Positions 1 to 4,414 of a DNA stretch of 6,065 bases are shown piece by piece. The first letter of the stretch is position 1, and the number at the start of each line of letters is the position of its first letter. Below the pieces are notes generated by a model that was given only the letters and a program-made list of their open reading frames with translations, searched no databases and had not been told where the DNA came from. Position numbers and translations under genes: made by a program. This DNA is from a bacterium (GTDB taxonomy: Bacteria; Patescibacteria; Paceibacteria; UBA9973), in contig JAKALG010000054.1 in NCBI GenBank assembly GCA_021813235.1, forward strand, positions 1 to 6,065, written 5' to 3'.

Positions 1-181
1 CAATGTTCTGGATAATCATGTTGAACATTAGGGCAGATTTACCGGTACCAGACTTTCCGAGAATATAAACATGCTGGCGTCTATCTTTACGTTTAATGCC
101 AAAAAGCACATTTTTGTCTCTATAAGTAGTGTAACCAATATAGGTGAGTTCTTTATTTTTAGGTATTTCCTTTAATTCCAT
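1..181 (-). CDS. Type IV secretion/conjugation-type P-loop ATPase (TraD/TraG/VirB4-like), N-terminal fragment
   Basis: Sixty codons are visible before the gene leaves the window on the left, so this is a 5' fragment. The protein starts MELKEIPKNK and carries a Walker A motif, GKSGTGKS, at residues 42-49, directly after the basic stretch FGIKRKDRRQH (27-37). That arrangement (short N-terminus, 'FGIK.+DRR.H.Y..GK.G.GKS') is what I know from coupling-protein/VirB4-like ATPases of the 'type IV secretory system conjugative DNA transfer' group, common in Patescibacteria. Such proteins use ATP to move DNA or protein through a membrane, or to drive pilus assembly. Walker B and C-terminal parts are outside the window, so a HerA/FtsK-type ATPase remains possible. 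The ATG at 181-179 is chosen because a strong promoter ends just upstream; no Shine-Dalgarno is present. It may be conjugative, pilus-related or a domesticated ATPase. Confidence 0.75.
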   Translation of the reverse strand, partial: MELKEIPKNKELTYIGYTTYRDKNVLFGIKRKDRRQHVYILGKSGTGKSALMFNMIIQNI

Positions 182-191
182 TCTGTAGTGA

Positions 192-220
192 ATTATACCC
201 CAAAATTAAATTTTTATCAA
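192..220 (-). promoter_or_regulatory. Sigma-70-type promoter, near-leaderless, for the P-loop ATPase gene
   Basis: On the minus strand, TTGATA (220-215, five of six to TTGACA) is separated by exactly 17 bp from a perfect TATAAT (197-192). Transcription would be expected to start near 185, leaving only about four bases before the ATG at 181-179, and no ribosome-binding sequence fits in between. The -35 box lies only 11 bases past the stop codon of the preceding 218-aa gene, so the ATPase has its own promoter even if some readthrough occurs from upstream. The start point is inferred from the boxes, not observed. Confidence 0.75.
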
Positions 221-230
221 AACAAAAAAA

Positions 231-887
231 CTAATTTATTGGGCTAGAAAAACACTCAATAGAAAAATACCTTTTATTTTTCAAACACTGAAGTATAACT
301 CCATTATTTTTATTTTCCTTGATTAGTGAATCTAGGTCGTCTTTTCTATAATAATCTTTTTGAAGATCATTTGAGTACTTAAGGATTTCTTGTTTGATCT
401 CTATTTCTTTATCTTGTATATCTTCATTTTTTGCATAAGAAAATAGAAAAATTCCAGATATTATAAATAAAACTTCTAATAAAATAAAAAATGTTCTCGA
501 GAGTCCTAATTTTTTATTAATTATAAAATCAAATATTGAAACTAAAAAACTCATAGAACTAAGTAAAATTAAAGTCAGCCCAGTAATAGCATGCCAATCT
601 CTATATGACCTAAAAACTTGAAAATCGATGGAAACAAAAGTAAATAAAGCAACAAATATTCCTAATGTTTCAATCACTGATAATTTACTACTTTCTATCT
701 TTTTATCATATTCTAATATTTTTTCATCTATTTTGTCTATTCTACGATTAAAACCTTCTTCAAAGGACGCTATGTATTTTGTATATCCTTCAATGGTTAA
801 ATATTGATGCTGAACAGAAGTATCTTTGGGTACTTCAATTATCTTTGTTTCTGTCTCCTGAAAATTTTCTTTATTTTCTGATTCCAT
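231..887 (-). CDS. Three-helix membrane protein with coiled-coil flanks, unknown function
   Basis: The 218-aa product is not assigned to a known family. Residues 1-43 are polar. Residues 44-68 (NRRIDKIDEKILEYDKK and following) look like a short coiled coil that runs into a first membrane helix at about 70-92 (ETLGIFVALFTFVSIDFQVF). Further helices fall at about 101-123 and 132-152. The tail (155-195) is charged and again helix-prone. No signal peptide or catalytic motif is visible. The layout, a coil leading into a hydrophobic 'LGIF.A.F.F.S' helix, recalls small membrane effector or anchor proteins of bacterial conflict systems (SLATT/2TM-like), but that is only a resemblance. It is the last gene of a minus-strand trio; its ATG (887-885) lies 5 bases after the preceding stop with no Shine-Dalgarno, so translation may be coupled. 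The composition is very AT-rich. The stop is TAG. Confidence 0.8.
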   Translation of the reverse strand: MESENKENFQETETKIIEVPKDTSVQHQYLTIEGYTKYIASFEEGFNRRIDKIDEKILEYDKKIESSKLSVIETLGIFVALFTFVSIDFQVFRSYRDWHAITGLTLILLSSMSFLVSIFDFIINKKLGLSRTFFILLEVLFIISGIFLFSYAKNEDIQDKEIEIKQEILKYSNDLQKDYYRKDDLDSLIKENKNNGVILQCLKNKRYFSIECFSSPIN

Positions 888-892
888 ATATT

Positions 893-1525
893 TTACAAAA
901 GAATTTGTTCTGACTTAGAAATAGCATCTCTAATAAAATTAGTTAAAACCTTATCTTTAAAAGAATTTTTTGATAAATCTTCTAAAAGAGTATTAATATC
1001 TCTCATTATAATAACTCCTTTTTTTTGACTTCCATTTTTTTCATCTTTTATAAACCCACTTTCATACATCTGAGAATTATTAACGTTAACTCCAGATAAG
1101 TTAATAACCTCATTAAAACGAATTACTATTTGTGTTGGATTGATAGTTGAAATCACTTTTTTATCAAAAAGATTTTTTAATTCTTCAATGGTAATTTCTT
1201 TAAACGTAGTAGTAACAACACCTATTCTCCCAATTTCAACAGAGAGGCCTGACAAAACATTAAGTATATTAGGGAAAAATTTTTCAAAGAAACTTGAATC
1301 AGTAGAGAAAAAATCAATTCTATTTATTGCAAGATTTATATCTACACTACTTGATTTAATAATTAACCTTGGAATTTCAGGCGGCATATTAGCAGGAATT
1401 CCTAATTGAGTTACTACACCATCTCCAAATTCTTTTTTTATTAAAAGTGAAGCTTTTTCAAGTTGATCAGAATAATTTGATTTAAAGAAGAGACTTATTT
1501 GCAATTTAATAAATTGTTTTGCCAT
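893..1525 (-). CDS. Conserved-looking protein with PPEIPR motif, unknown function
   Basis: The 210-aa product has no membrane segment or signal peptide and should be cytosolic. Its N-terminal half alternates strands and helices: a strand (5-14), a helix containing YSDQLEKASLLIKKEFGD (18-35), then a striking segment, LGIPANMPPEIPRLIIKS (41-58), followed by a strand ending NRIDFF (68-73). The segment 88-140 also alternates hydrophobic strands. Residues 171-205 form a predicted charged helical tail. The 'P..PPEIPR(L/I)I(L/I)KS...RIDFF' pattern feels like a recurring family of about 200 residues, perhaps distantly like the TIGR04255 proteins, but I cannot name it with confidence. It begins one base after the stop of the DUF3467-like gene, and an AGGAGA sequence inside that gene serves its ATG at 1525-1523. 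It is probably co-translated with its neighbours and may work with the membrane protein downstream. Confidence 0.8.
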   Translation of the reverse strand: MAKQFIKLQISLFFKSNYSDQLEKASLLIKKEFGDGVVTQLGIPANMPPEIPRLIIKSSSVDINLAINRIDFFSTDSSFFEKFFPNILNVLSGLSVEIGRIGVVTTTFKEITIEELKNLFDKKVISTINPTQIVIRFNEVINLSGVNVNNSQMYESGFIKDEKNGSQKKGVIIMRDINTLLEDLSKNSFKDKVLTNFIRDAISKSEQILL

Positions 1526-1526
1526 G

Positions 1527-1808
1527 TTATTTATTATCTCCTGGTTCTTTTAAATCGGCCATTTGAATGGGACTTTGTATTTGTGGTGGAGTCATATCAA
1601 TTTCTCCAAATTGTTTCTCGTAGTTTTGAACTTGTCCATTAATCCACATTGCTATACTTTTCATAACTTGTGGCGTAGTCGCAAAAGAATCAAGACTATT
1701 TCCAGAGGTTATGGCAAAAGTAAAAAATTCTTTTCCGTGAGCCCCAAAGGCACCATCACAAAACTTTTTTGGTAATTGATTTATGTCTATTTTTGTTGGG
1801 TCAATCAT
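1527..1808 (-). CDS. Small DUF3467-like protein
   Basis: This is a 93-aa cytosolic protein. The central part reads as a strand pair around HGKEFFTFAITSGNS (23-37), then a helix beginning TTPQVMKSIAMWINGQVQN (44-62) that leads into YEKQFGEI (63-70). DUF3467 proteins show the same plan: an 'EF.l.F' strand, a 'P...K.l' helix start and a terminal 'YE..FG.I'. I therefore call it DUF3467-like from pattern alone; the function of that family is not known. The C-terminal 20 residues are proline-rich and probably disordered. The ATG at 1808-1806 is preferred. An in-frame TTG at 1847-1845 would add 13 residues (MLVLLLVIRKNKN) but lies at the edge of a TATAAT box and upstream of its expected transcript start. 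It is the first gene of a three-gene cluster, 47 bp after dnaK. Confidence 0.75.
   Translation of the reverse strand: MIDPTKIDINQLPKKFCDGAFGAHGKEFFTFAITSGNSLDSFATTPQVMKSIAMWINGQVQNYEKQFGEIDMTPPQIQSPIQMADLKEPGDNK
1537..1542 (-). promoter_or_regulatory. Shine-Dalgarno AGGAGA for the 210-aa gene
   Basis: AGGAGA (1542-1537, minus strand) lies 11 bases before the ATG at 1525-1523, inside the last codons of the DUF3467-like gene. The spacing is slightly long. It is the only clear ribosome-binding sequence in the window, which makes it notable and supports this start codon. Confidence 0.5.
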
Positions 1809-1849
1809 ATTTTTATTTTTTCTTATTACTAATAATAAAACTAACAATA

Positions 1850-1855
1850 ATTATA
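1850..1855 (-). promoter_or_regulatory. Possible -10 box for the three-gene cluster
   Basis: A perfect TATAAT on the minus strand directly follows the dnaK stop codon (TAG at 1858-1856). The predicted start near 1843 gives a leader of about 35 bases before the ATG at 1808. No acceptable -35 exists at 16-18 bp upstream (the sequence there is AAGGGG-like, inside dnaK), and there is no TGN extension. In an AT-rich spacer a chance match is plausible; readthrough from dnaK is the alternative, since no terminator was found in the gap. Confidence 0.35.
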
Positions 1856-3763
1856 CTACACTTTAGGAGCTTCCCCTTCTCCTTTTTCGTTTTCCTTGTA
1901 TTCTGCATCATGAACTTCGGGATTTTGTTCTTCCGGGGCTTGAGCTGGAGGAGTTTCAGCGCCAGCTTTATTCATTGCTTCACCGATTTTGGACATCTCA
2001 TTTGAAAGTTCTTCTGTTGCTTTTTTAATAGCTTCAGAATCTGTTCCATCTTTTACACTTCTTAAAGCAGTTATTTTTGCATTTACATTATCTTTTACAT
2101 CTGCAGGGATTTTTGCTTCATTATCTTTCAACGCCTTTTCGGCAGTGTAAATAATCATCTCTGCAGTATTTTTTATGTCAACAATTTCTCTTTTCTTTTT
2201 ATCTTCTTCAGCGTGAAGCTCTGCATCTTGTTGCATTTTTTTAATGTCTTCTTCCTTAAGTCCAGAACTTGCTTCAATTTTAATTGATTGAGCCTTACCT
2301 GAAGCTTTATCTTTTGCAGTCACATTCAATATTCCGTTTACATCAATATCAAATGTCACTTCTACTTGTGGCATACCACGTGGTGCTGGTGGAATTCCAT
2401 CTAGAATAAAGCGCCCTAGAGATTTATTGTCAGTAGCCATTGGGCGTTCTCCTTGAACGATATGAATTTCTACAGAAGTCTGATTATCAGCAGCGGTTGA
2501 AAATACTTGAGATTTTGAAGCTGGAATAGTTGTGTTTCTATCAATTAATTTTGTAGCAACTCCCCCTAATGTTTCAATACCAAGAGAAAGTGGAATAACG
2601 TCAAGCAATAGTACATCTCGTACATCTCCTGCAAGCACACCTGCTTGTACGGCTGCACCGAGAGCTACGACTTCATCCGGATTTATAGACATATTAGGAG
2701 TTTTACCAAAAAGATTTTTTACAGCTTCTACTATTGCTGGCATTCTTGTTTGTCCTCCAACCATTATAATTTCATTTATTTCAGCCATCTTAAATGGTGA
2801 AGCATCAAGAGCTCTTTTCGTTATTTCAATTGATCTATCTATATATTCTTTCGCAATAGACTCAAGAGTGGCTCGAGACATTTTCATAAGCAAATGTTTT
2901 GGACCACTGGCGTCAGATGTAATAAATGGAATATTTATTTCTGCTTCTAGTGTTGTAGAAAGTTCATGCTTAGCTTTTTCAGCTGCTTCTTTTAATCTTT
3001 GATGTGCTAATGGGTCCTTCCTCACATCTACACCTGATTCTTTTTTATATTCTTCAGCAATCCAAGAAATTATTTTTCTATCAATATCTCCTCCACCCAT
3101 GTGAGAGTCACCATCTGTGGACTTAACTTCTATCACATCATCTCCAATTTCAAGTACAGAAACATCAAAAGTTCCTCCACCGAAATCATAAACAACTATC
3201 TTTTCATTTTTCTTTTTATTAAAACCATATGCAAGGGCCGCAGCTGTCGGTTCATTTATGATTCTTTTTACATCAAGCCCTGCTATCTGTCCTGCATCCT
3301 TTGTTGCCTTTCTTTGAGCATCATTAAAATATGCAGGCACGGTGATGACAGCTTCGGTAATTTTTTCTCCAAGCTTTGCCTCCACATCCGTTTTTATTTT
3401 CTGTAAAATCATTGCAGAAATTTCTTCTGGACGATAAAATTTATCTGACATTTTTACTTTTACTCCGCCATTGTCTCCTTGTTCAATTTTAAATGGAGCT
3501 GTTGCTTTATCTTTCTGTACTTCTGGATCATCAAATCTGTGACCCATATATCTTTTTATTTCAGAAATTGTATTCTCAGGATTTGTGACAGCTTGTCTCT
3601 TTGCAAGAAGTCCGACGATACGGTCACCATTCTTTGCTGTCGCAACGACAGAAGGAGTGGTGCGATTACCCTCCACATTTTCAATAATTTTTGGCACGCC
3701 TCCTTCAATGAAAGCAACTGCCGAATTTGTTGTACCTAAATCTATACCTATTATTTTTGACAT
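1856..3763 (-). CDS. dnaK: Chaperone protein DnaK (Hsp70)
   Basis: A full-length 635-aa cytosolic Hsp70. The ATPase domain (1-385) has the phosphate-1 loop [12 protein letters not shown] (5-16), the catalytic lysine at position 70 (SEIKRYMG), [16 protein letters not shown] (139-154), phosphate-2 DFGGGTFD (193-200) and the adenosine loop MVGGQTRMP (334-342). The linker [16 protein letters not shown] (383-398) leads to a substrate-binding domain with GERPMATDN and [12 protein letters not shown] (455-466), then a helical lid and a polar acidic tail. A segment at about 76-110 aligns with the insertion present in E. coli DnaK and absent from Firmicutes forms. One oddity is HMGGGDID (221-228), where E. 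coli has HLGGEDFD. DnaK binds exposed hydrophobic peptides with DnaJ and GrpE; neither partner gene nor a CIRCE element is present. The ATG at 3763-3761 has no Shine-Dalgarno. The stop is TAG. Confidence 0.98.
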   Translation of the reverse strand: MSKIIGIDLGTTNSAVAFIEGGVPKIIENVEGNRTTPSVVATAKNGDRIVGLLAKRQAVTNPENTISEIKRYMGHRFDDPEVQKDKATAPFKIEQGDNGGVKVKMSDKFYRPEEISAMILQKIKTDVEAKLGEKITEAVITVPAYFNDAQRKATKDAGQIAGLDVKRIINEPTAAALAYGFNKKKNEKIVVYDFGGGTFDVSVLEIGDDVIEVKSTDGDSHMGGGDIDRKIISWIAEEYKKESGVDVRKDPLAHQRLKEAAEKAKHELSTTLEAEINIPFITSDASGPKHLLMKMSRATLESIAKEYIDRSIEITKRALDASPFKMAEINEIIMVGGQTRMPAIVEAVKNLFGKTPNMSINPDEVVALGAAVQAGVLAGDVRDVLLLDVIPLSLGIETLGGVATKLIDRNTTIPASKSQVFSTAADNQTSVEIHIVQGERPMATDNKSLGRFILDGIPPAPRGMPQVEVTFDIDVNGILNVTAKDKASGKAQSIKIEASSGLKEEDIKKMQQDAELHAEEDKKKREIVDIKNTAEMIIYTAEKALKDNEAKIPADVKDNVNAKITALRSVKDGTDSEAIKKATEELSNEMSKIGEAMNKAGAETPPAQAPEEQNPEVHDAEYKENEKGEGEAPKV

Positions 3764-3862
3764 ATATTTTATAAGGTTATTTTATAATGTTTAATAATTT
3801 TACTAATATTTCGCGACCACTAAAAACTTGTATAAAAGTAGTATATATGATAAGCTATATGA
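3764..3862. promoter_or_regulatory. Divergent intergenic region between dnaK and the PaaX-like gene
   Basis: These 99 AT-rich bases must hold the promoters for both genes unless transcription enters from elsewhere. Toward dnaK there are TATAAA boxes at 3786-3781 and 3773-3768, the second implying a leaderless transcript, but neither has a convincing -35. Toward the PaaX-like gene, TATGAT (3846-3851) sits 11 bases before the ATG, again near-leaderless and without a -35 (the nearby TTGTAT at 3828 is only 12 bp away). TATATGA occurs twice (3844-3850 and 3856-3862), 12 bp apart, a possible operator-like direct repeat. There is no CIRCE inverted repeat and no sigma-32 pattern. Confidence 0.4.
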
Positions 3863-4414
3863 ATGTCAAGCAAAATAGAATATTCCAATAAAATACTCAA
3901 GATTTTGGCAGAAAAACCAGCTATTCCTGTAGATGAAATAAAGAAAAAAATTACCACCCCAGACCCCCTCTTCCACAAGGAGGGGGCATATGCCTTAACT
4001 CGCTCAATAAAAAATTTGATTGAGTCTGGATGTATTGAAATGATTCAATCTGACAATAAGAGCTATTTGAAGTTAACCAAAAAAGGAAAAAATAAATTAA
4101 ACTCCATCAAACTCGAGGGAGATCAAGCACTCGTGTCTAATACTTGGGACGGTTTGTGGAGAATAATTATTTTAGATATTCCAGAAAACAGAAAAAACGA
4201 ACGAGAAAGTTTGCGTTATCTTTTAAAGAAAGCTGATTTCGTTTGTATCAAAAATACTGTTTGGATATCCCCTTTTCCTTACGAACATCTTTTTACAAAT
4301 ATTAAAAAAGATTTAGGTCTCGGTACCGAGCTCATGATTATCGTCACAGACAAAATTGACGAAGAAACAAAAAAATATTTTTTAAATAATGTTTTTAAAT
4401 CCTCCAGCTTGTAA
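3863..4414 (+). CDS. PaaX-like winged-helix protein with Cas2-like C-terminal domain
   Basis: The 183-aa protein has two parts. Residues 5-80 form a winged-helix DNA-binding domain: helix EYSNKILKILAEK, helix VDEIKKKI, helix ALTRSIKNLIESG, then a wing ending SYLKLTKKGKNKL. Residues 94-170 match the PaaX C-terminal/Cas2-like fold: TWDGLWRIIILDIPENRK (94-111), helix ESLRYLLKKADF, NTVWISPFPY (131-140) and LGLGTELMIIVTDKID (151-166). PaaX regulates phenylacetate catabolism in proteobacteria, but relatives of this compact type are frequent in Patescibacteria, where pipelines often label them Cas2. No cas gene, CRISPR array or paa gene is nearby, so a transcriptional regulator or nucleic-acid-binding role is more likely than spacer acquisition. 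Translation starts at ATG 3863 without a Shine-Dalgarno. Its 3' end overlaps the convergent ABC exporter gene by 33 bp, and residues 34-42 are encoded by a GC-rich hairpin. Confidence 0.85.
   Translation: MSSKIEYSNKILKILAEKPAIPVDEIKKKITTPDPLFHKEGAYALTRSIKNLIESGCIEMIQSDNKSYLKLTKKGKNKLNSIKLEGDQALVSNTWDGLWRIIILDIPENRKNERESLRYLLKKADFVCIKNTVWISPFPYEHLFTNIKKDLGLGTELMIIVTDKIDEETKKYFLNNVFKSSSL
3964..3986 (+). repeat. GC-rich palindromic hairpin inside the PaaX-like gene
   Basis: CCCCCTC (3964-3970) pairs with GAGGGGG (3980-3986) across the nine-base spacer TTCCACAAG. Pairing can extend by TT/AA with one bulged G, leaving a CCAC tetraloop. The element is very GC-rich within AT-rich surroundings and encodes DPLFHKEGA in frame at residues 34-42, the turn between the second and third helices of the winged helix. 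No second copy occurs in this window, so calling it a dispersed repeat is inference. Confidence 0.55.

Noticed and set aside
1816..1838. Inverted repeat TTATTA/TAATAA between dnaK and the DUF3467-like gene, considered as a terminator
   Set aside because: The stem is A-T only and is followed by A residues rather than a T run on the dnaK strand.
1845..1847. TTG as the start of the DUF3467-like gene, adding a hydrophobic MLVLLLVI N-terminus
   Set aside because: The apparent signal-like stretch is followed by the ATG of a protein that fits the family without it, and the TTG is too close to the TATAAT box to be on that transcript.
2532..3002. A 156-codon open frame on the plus strand opposite dnaK
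   Set aside because: It is antisense to the highly conserved ATPase domain of dnaK, has a low-complexity Ser/Ile/Thr-rich translation and no promoter or ribosome-binding site; it is a shadow of dnaK codon use.
3764..3862. CIRCE/HrcA operator or sigma-32 promoter for dnaK
   Set aside because: No TTAGCACTC-N9-GAGTGCTAA-like inverted repeat and no heat-shock promoter pattern could be found in the 99 bp.
4319..4333. Palindrome CTCGGTACCGAG next to GAGCTC, reminiscent of a cloning-vector polylinker (SacI-KpnI)
   Set aside because: Only about 12 bases match, and they encode LGTEL in frame at the expected place in the PaaX C-terminal domain, so vector contamination is unlikely.
3863..4414. A CRISPR-associated Cas2 gene
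   Set aside because: The C-terminal fold is similar, but there are no repeats, no other cas genes and an extra N-terminal winged helix; PaaX-like is the better label.
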